A stretch of DNA of 64,000 nucleotides from Hydractinia symbiolongicarpus (Eukaryota > Cnidaria > Hydrozoa > Anthoathecata > Hydractiniidae), in the NCBI RefSeq assembly GCF_029227915.1, contig NC_079879.1, forward strand, positions 1,488,001 through 1,552,000. The letters run 5' to 3'. The notes under the pieces were generated by a model. The model did no database searches, was not told the DNA's origin, and was given only the letters and a program-made list of their open reading frames with translations. A program made the translations under genes and the position numbers. Within the stretch, counting starts at the first letter, position 1; each line of letters starts with the position of its first letter. Shown here piece after piece: positions 1-9,642 of the stretch.

Positions 1-206
1 TTTCACCACTATAACGCATGAGACTTGTAGTATTCAAAATTGTTTTCATTTTTGATGGGACGCTGAATAGAAGAAGTTTAATCGCCGGCAAACGAAAACC
101 CGCGATTTCCCGTAAATCCCGGACTCGGCCTGTATAGTCAAAAGTATACAAAGAAAGTACGCAGGGAATAAACTCATTTCCCGAACGATTCTTTAAATTA
201 TTATTT

Positions 207-1094
207 CACCATTAAAACGCATGAGACTTGTAGTTTTCAAAAATGTTTTCATTCTTGATAAAACGCTGAAAAAAAAAAGTTTAATCGCGGGCAAACGAAA
301 ACCCGAGATTTCGCGAAAATCCCGGGCTTGGCCCCTATAGTCAAAAGTACACAAAGAAAGTACCCAGGCAGTAAACTCATTTTTGGAACGTTTTTTTGAA
401 TTATTTTTTCACCACTATAACGCATGAGACTTGTAGTATTCAAAAATGTTTTCATTTTTGATGGGACGCTGAATAGAAGAAGTTTAATCGCCGGCAAACG
501 AAAACCCGCGATTTCCCGTAAATCCCGGCCTGGCCCGTATAGTCGAATGCATTCAAAGAAAGTACTCAGTCAGTAAACTCATTTCCCGAACGATTCTTTA
601 AATTATTTTTTCACCACTAAAACGCATGAGACTTGTAAGTTACAAAAATGTTTTCATTTTTGATGAGACGCAAACTAAAACCCGCGATTTTCCGTATATC
701 ATGGACTCGGCCCGTATAGTTAAATGTATACAAAGAAAATACCCAGGGAGTTAACTCATTTCCCGAACGATTTTTAAAATTATTTTTTCACCACTATAAC
801 GCATGAGACTTGTAGTATTCAAAAAGGTTTTCATTTTTGATGGGACGCTGAATAAAAGGAGTTTAATCGCCTGCAAACGAAAACCCGCGATTTCCCGTAA
901 ATCCCGGGCCTGGCCCGTATAGTCGAATGCATAAAAAGAAAGTACTCAGTCAGTAAACTCATTTCCCGAACGATTCTTTAAATTATTTTTTCACCACTAA
1001 AACGCATGAGACTTGTGTAGTGTAGTCGAATGCATACAAAGAAAGTACTCAGTCAGTAATTTGATTTCCCGAACGATTTTTTAAATTATTTTTT
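207..1094 (+). repeat. 888-bp higher-order cassette, copy 1
   Basis: Five monomers in order: A10-class (207-409), a TAGTATTC unit (410-611), a 177-bp unit lacking about 26 bp between GACGC and AAACTAAAACCC (612-788), a 203-bp unit with AAAAAGGTTTTC (789-991), and a 103-bp unit (992-1094). In the 103-bp unit ACTTGTGTAG is joined directly to TGTAGTCGAATGC, a loss of about 100 bp that removes the A/T tracts and GC core. Downstream, this copy lacks one monomer (the CGCTATTTTCC unit) that follows the other copies. Confidence 0.9.
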
Positions 1095-1205
1095 CACCAC
1101 TAAAACGCATGGGACTTGCAGTTTTCAAAAATGTTTTCATTTTTGATGAGACGTTGAATAAAAGGAGTTTAATCTCCTGCAAACGAAAACCCGCAATTTC
1201 CCGTA

Positions 1206-1216
1206 GGTCCGGGACC
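1206..1216. other. Alternative dyad GGTCC-G-GGACC in a second subfamily
   Basis: Monomers whose core reads CGTAGGTCCGGGACCCGG lack the CGGGCC-T-GGCCCG dyad but carry a different perfect 11-bp dyad at nearly the same place. A related subfamily has GGTCC-C-GGACC, for example at 4450-4460. Thus at least two monomer families keep two-fold symmetry here with different sequence. Confidence 0.45.
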
Positions 1217-2136
1217 CGGCCCGTATAGTCAAAAGTATACAAAGAAAATACGCAGGGAGTAAACTCATTTCCCGAACGATTCTTTAAATTATTATTTCAC
1301 CACTAAAACGCATGGGACTTGTAGTTTTCAAAAATGTTTTCATTTTTGATGGGACGCTGAATAGAAGAAGTTTAATCGCCGGCAAACGAAAACCCGCGAT
1401 CTCCCGTAAATGCCGGGCCTGGCCCGTATAGTCGAATGCATACAAAGAAAGTACTCAGTTAGTAAACTGATTTCTCGAACGATTCTTTAAGTTATTTTTT
1501 CACCACTAAAACGCATGAGACTTGTAGTTTTCAAAAATGTTTTCATTCTTGATAAGAAGCTGAAAAAAAAAAGTTTAATCGCGGGCAAACGAAAACCCGA
1601 GATTTCCCGTAAATCCCGGGCTTGGCCCATATAGTTAAAGGTACACAAAAAAAGTACCCAGGCAGTAAACTCATTTTTGGAATGTTCTTTTGAATTATTT
1701 TTTCACCACTGTAACGCATGAGACTTGTAGTATTCAAAAATGTTTTCATTTTTGATGGGACGCTGAATAGAATAAGTTTAATCGCCGGCAAACGAAAACC
1801 CGCGATTTCCCGTAAATCCCGGGCCTGGCCCGTATAGTTGAATGCATAGAAAGAAAGTACTCAGTCAGTAAACTGATTTCCCGAACGATTCTTTAAATTA
1901 TTTTTTCACCACTAAAACGCATGAGACTTGTAGTTTACAAAAATGTTTTCATTTTTGATGAGACGCTGAATAAAAGAAGTTTAATCGCCGGCAAACGAAA
2001 ACCCGCGATTTTCCGTATATCATGGACTCGGCCCGTATAGTCAAATGCATACAAAGAAAGTACCCAGGGAGTAAACTCATTTCCCGAACGATTTTTTAAA
2101 TTACTTTTTCACCACTAAAACGCATGAGACTTGTAG

Positions 2137-2159
2137 TTTTCAAAAATGATTTCATTTTT
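2137..2159. other. Clustered A/T tracts in the monomer (possible bent DNA)
   Basis: Within about 23 bases there are four runs of four to five A or T (TTTT, AAAAA, then T-runs split by CA or GA). They recur in every full-length monomer at the same place. Closely spaced A-tracts can bend DNA and affect nucleosome placement, which is known for several satellites. Curvature here is an inference; the phasing is 5-7 bases rather than a clean 10.5. Confidence 0.45.
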
Positions 2160-2204
2160 GATGAGACGCTGAATAAAAGGAGTTTAATCGCCGGCAAACG
2201 AAAA

Positions 2205-2229
2205 CCCGCGATTTCCCGTAAATCCCGGG
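2205..2229. other. Imperfect 10-bp inverted repeat in GC core
   Basis: The left arm CCCGCGATTT (2205-2214) and right arm AAATCCCGGG (2220-2229) can pair at 9 of 10 positions around a 5-base loop CCCGT; the single mismatch is C2209 against C2225. It is present in monomers with the TAAATCCCGGG core and degraded in those with TATATCATGG or TAGGTCC cores. Two A10-class monomers (13554-13578 and 18011-18035) carry a perfect 10-bp version. It could be a hairpin or cruciform element, or just a by-product of GC-rich sequence. Confidence 0.5.
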
Positions 2230-2238
2230 CCTGGCCCG
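2226..2238. other. Perfect 13-bp dyad CGGGCC-T-GGCCCG
   Basis: Six-base arms flank a single central T, giving full two-fold symmetry of the kind bound by homodimeric proteins; the loop is too short for a hairpin. It recurs in the many monomers with the CCCGGGCCTGGCCCG core. Its right arm supplies the CCCG of the adjoining CENP-B-box-like motif. No binding protein can be inferred from sequence alone. Confidence 0.5.
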
Positions 2239-2249
2239 TATAGTCGAAT
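2234..2249 (-). promoter_or_regulatory. CENP-B-box-like motif (spacer one base short)
   Basis: Read on the minus strand the site is ATTCGACTATACGGGC, i.e. TTCG-N3-A-N2-CGGG. The mammalian CENP-B box core is TTCG-N4-A-N2-CGGG, so all nine core bases are present but the first spacer is one base shorter. The same sequence recurs in monomers carrying GTCGAATG (for example 533-548 and 913-928). Other monomers carry GTTGAATG, GTCAAATG or GTCAAAAG and so lose the CG of TTCG. True CENP-B binding is not shown; the spacing change would probably matter to mammalian CENP-B. Confidence 0.4.
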
Positions 2250-2566
2250 GCATACAGAGAAAGTACTCAGTCAGTAAACTGATTTCCCGAACGATTCTTT
2301 AAATTATTTTTTCACCACTAAAACGCATGAGACTTGTAGTTTACAAAAATGTTTTCATTTTTGATGAGACGCTGAATAAAAGAAGTTTAATCGCCGGCAA
2401 ACGAAAACCCGCGATTTTCCGTATAACATGGACTCGGCCCGTATAGTCAAATGTATACATAGAAAGTACCCAGGGAGTAAACTCATTTCCCGAACGAGTT
2501 TTAAAATTATTTTTTCACCACTAAAACGCATGAGACTTGTAGTTTTCAAAAATGATTTCATTTTTG

Positions 2567-3402
2567 ATGAGACGCTGAATAAAAGGAGTTTAATCGCCGG
2601 CAAACGAAAACCCGCGATTTCCCGTATATCCCGGACTCGGCCGTATAGTCGAATGTATACAAAGAAAGTACCCAGGGAGTAAACTGATTTCCCGAACGAT
2701 TCTTTAAATTTTTTTTCACCACTAAAACGCATGAGACTTTTAGTTTACAAAAATATTTTCATTTTTGATGAGACGCTGAAAAAAAGAAGGTTAATCGCCG
2801 GCAAACGAAAACCCGCGATTTTCCGTATATCACGGACTCGGCCCGTATAGTCAAAAGTATACAAAGAAAGTACCCAGGGAGTAAACCCATTTCCCGAACG
2901 ATTTTTTAAATTATTTTTTCACCACTAAAACGCACGAGACTTGTAGTTTTCAAAAATGATTTTATTTTTCATGAGACGCTGAATAAAAGGAGTTTAATCG
3001 CCGGCAAACGAAAACCCGCGATTTCCCGTATATCCCGGACTCGGCCGTATAGTCGAATGTATACAAAGAAAGTACCCAGGGAGTAAACTGATTTCCCGAA
3101 CGATTCTTTAAATTTTTTTTCACCACTAAAACGCATGAGACTTTTAGTTTACAAAAATATTTTCATTTTTGATGAGACGCTGAAAAAAAGAAGGTTAATC
3201 GCCGGCAAACGAAAACCCGCGATTTTCCGTATATCACGGACTCGGCCCGTATAGTCAAAAGTATACAAAGAAAGTACCCAGGGAGTAAACCCATTTCCCG
3301 AACGATTTTTTAAATTATTTTTTCACCACTAAAACGCACGAGACTTGTAGTTTTCAAAAATGATTTTATTTTTCATGAGACGCTGAATAAAAGGAGTTTA
3401 AT
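2567..3402 (+). repeat. Tandem duplication of a 404-bp dimer
   Basis: Bases around 2567-2997 reappear 404 bp later. Shared private marks are CGGACTCGGCCGTATAG (one C fewer than usual), an eight-T run before CACC, GACTTTTAGTTTAC, AAATATTTTC, CGCACGAGAC and TTTTTCATGAGACG. Two 202-bp monomers form the unit. I saw no difference between the copies. Confidence 0.85.
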
Positions 3403-5540
3403 CTCCGGCAAACGAAAACCCGCAATTTCCCGTAGGTCCCGGCCCCGGCCCGTATAGTCAAAAGTATACAAAGAAAGTACCCAGGGAGTAAACTCATTTC
3501 CCAAACGATGCTTGAAATTATTTTTTCACCACTAAAACGCATGAGACTTGTAGTTTTCAAAAATGATTTCATTTTTGATGAGACGCCGAATAAAAGCAGT
3601 TTAATCTCCGGCAAACAAAAACCCGCGATTTCCCGTAAATCCCGGACCCGGCCCGTATAGTCGAATGTATACAAAGAAAGTAAACTGGGAGTAAACTCAT
3701 TTCCCGAACGATTTTTTAAATTAATTTTTTACCACTAAAACGCATAAGACTTGTAGTTTTCAAAAACGATTTCATTTTTAATGAGACGCTGAATAAAAGA
3801 AGTTTAATCGCCGGCAAACAAAAACCCGCGATTTCCCGTAAATCCCGGGCTTGGCCAGTATAGTCGAATATATACGAAGAAAGTACCTAGAGAGTAAACT
3901 CATTTCCCGAACGATTTTTTAAATTATTTTTTCACCACTAAAACGCAGGAGACTTGTAGTTTTCAAAAATGATTTCATTTTTGATGAGACGCTGAATAAA
4001 AGAAGTTTAATCGCCGGCAAACGAAAACCCCCGATTTCACGTAAATCCCGGACTCGTCCCGTGTAGTCAAAAGTATACAAAGAAAGTATGCAGGGAGTAA
4101 ACTCATTTCCCGAACGATTCTTTAAATTATTTTTTCACCACTAAAACGCACGAGACTTGTAGTTCTCAAAAATGATTTCATTTTTGATGAGACGCTGAAT
4201 AAAAGAAGTTTAATCGCCGGCAAACGAAAACCCGCAATTTTCCGTATATCACGGACCCGGCCCGTATAATCAAAAGTATTCAAAGAAAGTACCCTGGAAG
4301 TAAACTCATTTCCCGAACGATTTTTTAAATTATTTTTTCACCACTAAAACGCACGAGACTTGTAGTTTTCAAAAATGACTTCATTTTTGATGAGACGCTG
4401 AATAAAAGGAGTTTAATCTCCGGCAAACGAAAACCCGCGATTTCCCGTAGGTCCCGGACCCGGCCCGTATAGTCAAAAGTATACAAAGAAAATACGCAGG
4501 GAGTAAACTCATTTCCCGAACGAGTCTCTAAATTATTTTTTCACCACTAAAACGCATGGGACTTGTAGTTTTCAAAAATGTTTTCATTTTTGATGGTACG
4601 CTGAATAGAAGAAATTTAATCGCCGGCAAACGAAAACCCGCGATCTCCCGTAAATCCCGGGCCTGGCCCGTATAGTCAAATGCATACAAAGAAAGTACTC
4701 AGTCAGTAAACTGATTTCTCGAATGATTCTTTAAGTTATGTTTTCACCACTAAAACGCATGAGACTTGTAGTTTTCAAAAATGTTTTCATTCTTGATAAG
4801 ACGCTGAAAAAAAAAGTTTAATCGCGGGCAAACGAAAACCCGAGATTTCCCGTAAATCCCGGGCTTGGCCCCTATAGTCAAAAGTACACAAAAAAGTACC
4901 CAGGCAGTAAACTCATTTTTGGAACGTTCTTTTGAATTATTTTTTCACCACTATAACGCATGAGACTTGTAGTATTCAAAAATGTTTTCATTTTTGATGG
5001 GACGCTGAATAGAATAAGTTTAATCGCCGGCAAACGAAAACCCGCGATTTCCCGTAAATCCCGAGCCTGGCCCGTATAGTCGAATGCATAGAAAGAAAGT
5101 ACTCAGTCAGTAAACTGATTTACTGAACGATTCTTTAAATTATTTTTTCGCCACTAAACCGCACGAGACTTGTAGTTCTCAAAAATGATTTCGTTTTTGA
5201 TGAGACGCTGAATAAAAGGAGTTTAATCTCCGGCAAACGAAAACCCGCAATTTCCCGTAGGTCCGGGACCCGGCCCGTATAGTCAAAAGTATACAAAGAA
5301 AATACGCAGGGAGTAAACTCATTTCCCGAACGATTCTTTAAATTATTATTTCACCACTAAAACGCATGGGACTTGTAGTTTTCAAAAATGTTTTCATTTT
5401 TGATGGGACGCTGAATAGAATAAGTTTAATCGCCGGCAAACGAAAACCCGCGATTTCCCGTAAATCCCGGGCCTGGCTCGTATAGTTGAATGCATAGAAA
5501 GAAAGTACTCAGTCAGTAAACTGATTTCCCGAACGATTCT
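3403..5540 (+). repeat. Mixed full-length monomers, no short-range duplication seen
   Basis: Contains variants otherwise found far to the right: the CATAAGACTTG monomer with AAAACGATTTC (about 3.75 kb; also 43.2, 45.8 and 61.9 kb) and the GCAGGAGACTTG monomer (about 3.95 kb; also 43.4, 46.0 and 57.9 kb). An A10-class unit lies at 4807. Only satellite is present. Confidence 0.8.
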
Positions 5541-7618
5541 TTAAATTATTTTTTCACCACTAAAACGCATGAGACTTGTAGTTTTCAAAAATGTTTTCAT
5601 TTTTGATGAGACGCTGAATAAAAGAAGTTTAATCGCCGGCAAACGAAAACCCGCGATTTTCCGTATATCATGGACTCGGCCCGTATAGTCAAATGCATAC
5701 AAAGAAAGTACCCAGGGAGTAAACTCATTTCCCGAACGATTTTTTAAATTACTTTTTCACCACTAAAACGCATGAGACTTGTAGTTTTCAAAAATGATTT
5801 CATTTTTGATGAGACGTGAATAAAAGGAGTTTAATCGCCGGCAAACGAAAACCCGCGATTTCCCGTAAATCCCGGGCCTGGCCCGTATAGTCGAATGCAT
5901 ACAAAGAAAGTACTCAGTCAGTAAACTGATTTCCCGAACGATTCTTTAAATTATTTTTTCACCACTAAAACGCATGAGACTTGTAGTTTACAAAAATGTT
6001 TTCATTTTTGATGAGACGCTGAATAAAAGAAGTTTAATCGCCGGCAAACGAAAACCCGCGATTTTCCGTATATTATGGACTCGGCCCGTATAGTCAAATG
6101 TATACAAAGAAAGTACCCAGGGAGTAAACTCATTTCCTGAACGAGTTTTTAAATTATTTTTTCACCACTAAAACGCATGAGACTTGTAGTTTTCAAAAAT
6201 GATTTCATTTTTGATGAGACGCTGAATAAAAGGAGTTTAATCGCCGGCAAACGAAAACCCGCGATTTCCCGTATATCCCGGACTCGGCCCCTATAGTCGA
6301 ATGTATACAAAGAAAGTACCCAAGGAGTAAACTGATTTCCCGAACGATTCTTTAAATTTTTTTTCACCACTAAAACGCATGAGACTTGTAGTTTACAAAA
6401 TTCTTTTCATTTTTGATGAGACGCTTAATAAAAGAAGTTTAATCGCCGGCAAACGAAAACCCGCGATTTTCCGTATACCATGGACTCGGCCCGTATAGTC
6501 AAAAGTATACAAAGAAAGTACCCAGGGAGTAAACACATTTCCCGAACGATTTTTTAAATTATTTTTTCACCACTAAAACGCATGAGACTTGTAGTTTTCA
6601 AAAATGTTTTCATTTTTGATGAGACGCTGAATAAAAGAAGTTTAATCGCCGGCAAACGAAAACCCGCGATTTTCCGTATATCATGGACTCGGCCCGTATA
6701 GTCAAATGCATACAAAGAAAGTACCCAGGGAGTAAACTCATTTCCCGAACGATTTTTTAAATTACTTTTTCACCACTAAAACGCATGAGACTTGTAGTTT
6801 TCAAAAATGATTTCATTTTTGATGAGACGTGAATAAAAGGAGTTTAATCGCCGGCAAACGAAAACCCGCGATTTCCCGTAAATCCCGGGCCTGGCCCGTA
6901 TAGTCGAATGCATACAAAGAAAGTACTCAGTCAGTAAACTGATTTCCCGAACGATTCTTTAAATTATTTTTTCACCACTAAAACGCATGAGACTTGTAGT
7001 TTACAAAAATGTTTTCATTTTTGATGAGACGCTGAATAAAAGAAGTTTAATCGCCGGCAAACGAAAACCCGCGATTTTCCGTATATCATGGACTCGGCCC
7101 GTATAGTCAAATGTATACAAAGAAAGTACCCAGGGAGTAAACTCATTTCCTGAACGAGTTTTTAAATTATTTTTTCACCACTAAAACGCATGAGACTTGT
7201 AGTTTTCAAAAATGATTTCATTTTTAATGAGACGCTGAATAAAAGGAGTTTAATCGCCGGCAAACGAAAACCCGCGATTTCCCGTATATCCCGGACTCGG
7301 CCCCTATAGTCGAATGTATACAAAGAAAGTACCCAAGGAGTAAACTGATTTCCCGAACGATTCTTTAAATTTTTTTTCACCACTAAAACGCATGAGACTT
7401 GTAGTTTACAAAATTCTTTTCATTTTTGATGAGACGCTGAATAAAAGAAGTTTAATCGCCGGCAAACGAAAACCCGCGATTTTCCGTATACCATGGACTC
7501 GGCCCGTATAGTCAAAAGTATACAAAGAAACTACCCAGGGAGTAAACACATTTCCCGAACGATTTTTTAAATTATTTTTTCACCACTAAAACGCATGAGA
7601 CTTGTAGTTTTCAAAAAT
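5541..7618 (+). repeat. Tandem duplication of a 1,013-bp five-monomer unit
   Basis: Copy one runs from about 5541 to 6553 and copy two from 6554 to about 7618. Both have the CT loss in GACGTGAATAAAAGG (5816 and 6829), GGCCCCTATAGTCG (near 6290 and 7303), and TATACCATGG (near 6477 and 7490). I noticed three differences: TATTATGG versus TATCATGG, TTGATGAG versus TTAATGAG, and AAAGTACCC versus AAACTACCC. Confidence 0.85.
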
Positions 7619-7902
7619 GATTTCATTTTTGATGAGATGCTGAATAAAAGGAGTTTAATCTCCGGCAAACGAAAACCCGCGATTTCCCGTAGGTCCCGGA
7701 CCCGGCCCGTATAGTCAAAAGTATACAAAGAAAGTACCCAGGGAGTAAACTCATTTCCTGAACGATTTTTTAATTTATTTTTTCACCACTAAAACGCATG
7801 AGACTTGTAGTTTATAAAAATGATTTCATTTTTGATGAGACGCTGAATAAAAGGAGTTTAATCGCCGGCAAACGAAAACCCGCGATTTCCCGTAAATCCC
7901 GA

Positions 7903-9642
7903 GCCTGGCCCGTATAGTTGAATGCATAGAAAGAAAGTACTCAGTCAGTTAACTGATTTCCCGAACGATTCTTTAAATTATTTTTTCACCACTAAAACGC
8001 ATGAGACTTGTAGTTTACAAAAATGTTTTCATTTTTGATGAGACGCTGAATAAAAGAAGTTTAATCGCCGGCAAACGAAAACCCGCGATTTTCCGTATAT
8101 CATGGACTGGGCCCGTATAGTCAAATGCATACAAAGAAAGTACCCAGGGAGTAAACTCATTTCCCGAACGATTTTTTAAATTACTTTTTCACCAGTAAAA
8201 CGCATGAGACTTGTAGTTTTCAAAAATGATTTCATTTTTGATGAGACGTGAATAAAAGGAGTTTAATCGCCGGCAAACGAAAACCCGCGATTTCCCGTAA
8301 ATCCCGGGCCTGGCCCGTATAGTCGAATGCATACAAAGAAAGTACTCAGTCAGTAAACTGATTTCCCGAACGATTCTTTAAATTATTTTTTCACCACTAA
8401 AACGCATGAGACTTGTAGTTTACAAAAATGTTTTCATTTTTGATGAGACGCTGAATAAAAGAAGTTTAATCGCCGGCAAACGAAAACCCGCGATTTTCCG
8501 TATATCATGGACTCGGCCCGTATAGTCATATGTATACAAAGAAAGTACCCAGGGAGTAAACTCATTTCCTGAACGAGTTTTTAAATTATTTTTTCACCAC
8601 TAAAACGCATGAGACTTGTAGTTTTCAAAAATGATTTCATTTTTGATGAGACGCTGAATAAAAGGAGTTTAATCGCCGGCAAACGAAAACCCGCGATTTC
8701 CCGTATATCCCGGACTCGGCCCGTATAGTCGAATGTATACAAAGAAAGTACCCAAGGAGTAAACTGATTTCCCGAACGATTCTTTAAATTTTTTTTCACC
8801 ACTAAAACGCATGAGACTTGTAGTTTACAAAATTATTTTCATTTTTGATGAGACGCTGAATAAAAGAAGTTTAATCGCCGGCAAACGAAAACCCGCGATT
8901 TTCCGTATATCACGGACTCGGCCCGTATAGTCAAAAGTATACAAAGAAAGTACCCAGGGAGTAAACACATTTCCCGAACGATTTTTTAAATTATTTTTTC
9001 ACCACTAAAACGCATGAGACTTGTAGTTTTCAAAAATGATTTCATTTTTGATGAGATGCTGAATAAAAGGAGTTTAATCTCCGGCAAACGAAAACCCGCG
9101 ATTTCCCGTAGGTCCCGGCCCCGGCCCGTATAGTCAAAAGTATACAAAGAAAGTACCCAGGGAGTAAACTCATTTCCTGAACGATTTTTTAATTTATTTT
9201 TTCACCACTAAAACGCATGAGACTTGTAGTTTATAAAAATGATTTCATTTTTGATGAGACGCTGAATAAAAGGAGTTTAATCGCCGGCAAACGAAAACAC
9301 GCGATTTCCCGTAAATCCCGGACTCAGCCTGTATAGTCAAAAGTATACAAAGAAAGTACGCAGGGAGTAAACTCATTTCCCGAACGATTCTTTAAATTAT
9401 TATTTCACCACTAAAACGCATGAGACTTGTAGTTTTCAAAAATGATTTCATTTTTATGAGACGCTGAATAAAAGGAGTTTAATCGCCGGCAAACGAAAAC
9501 CCGCGATTTCCCGTATATCCCGGACTCGGCCCGTATAGTCGAATGTATACAAAGAAAGTACCCAAGGAGTAAACTGATTTCCCGAACGATTCTTTAAATT
9601 TTTTTTCACCACTAAAACGCATGAGACTTGTAGTTTACAAAA
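7903..9642 (+). repeat. 1.74-kb block, repeated at 10943-12682
   Basis: Shares with the later block, at an offset of 3,040 bp (15 monomers), several private marks: GTCAGTTAACTG, CATGGACTGGGCCC, CACCAGTAAAACG, GTCATATGTATAC, AAAACACGCG with GACTCAGCCTG, and TTTTTATGAGACG. One difference was noticed (CGGCCCCGG versus CGGACCCGG near 9119/12159). Confidence 0.85.

Larger units (their letters stand above)
2110..2312 (+). repeat. Representative full-length 203-bp monomer
   Basis: This unit is close to the apparent consensus and serves as a reference. In order it holds: CACCACTAAAACGCATGAGA (2110-2129); an A/T-tract stretch (2137-2159); GATGAGACGCTGAATAAAAG; the GC-rich core from about 2188 to 2240, with GCCGGC, AAACGAAAA, CCCGCG, TTTCCCG and CCCGGGCCTGGCCCG; the box-like motif at 2234-2249; a purine-rich AAAGTACTCAG region; and the tail CCCGAACGATTCTTTAAATT. 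Its length, 203, is not a multiple of three, so any reading frame shifts at each unit boundary. The consensus hand count is 79 G+C in 203 bases and 13 CpG. Confidence 0.9.
1095..2566 (+). repeat. Mixed full-length monomers between first cassette and dimer
   Basis: Full-length units only. The stretch includes a GGTCC-G-GGACC monomer, a CATGGG monomer with GATCTCCCG, an A10-class monomer (run 1563-1572) and units with TATATCATGG cores. The segment from about 1.19 to 1.82 kb has a counterpart at about 4.43-5.06 kb, offset about 3,244 bp (16 monomers). Nothing else is seen. Confidence 0.85.

Noticed and set aside
269-278. Poly(A) tails of retrotransposed copies
   Set aside because: The A-runs sit inside monomers at a fixed position, are followed by satellite sequence, and have no target-site duplications or element bodies.
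992-1094. Inserted foreign sequence in the 103-bp unit
   Set aside because: All its bases align to the two ends of an ordinary monomer; it is an internal deletion, not an insertion.
2234-2249. A canonical CENP-B box
   Set aside because: The exact TTCG-N4-A-N2-CGGG spacing is not met; only the form with a three-base gap is. Reported as box-like only.
2290-2312. Second CENP-B-box candidate at AATCGTTCGGGAAATGAG (minus strand, tail of the monomer)
   Set aside because: TTCG and the following A fit, but the CGGG part is absent.
2430-2460. TATA-like and GTATAC motifs as promoters
   Set aside because: They occur in most monomers at the same place and are expected in AT-rich sequence; nothing downstream suggests a transcript start.
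2355-2732. Longest minus-strand open frame (125 codons) and many recurrent 60-114-codon frames
   Set aside because: They are the satellite read on the minus strand: the same peptide strings recur because the monomer recurs. Monomer lengths of 202-203 are not multiples of three, so the frame breaks after one or two units. Frames end at arbitrary monomer-specific stops, and there is no domain, codon bias or promoter. Not annotated as genes.
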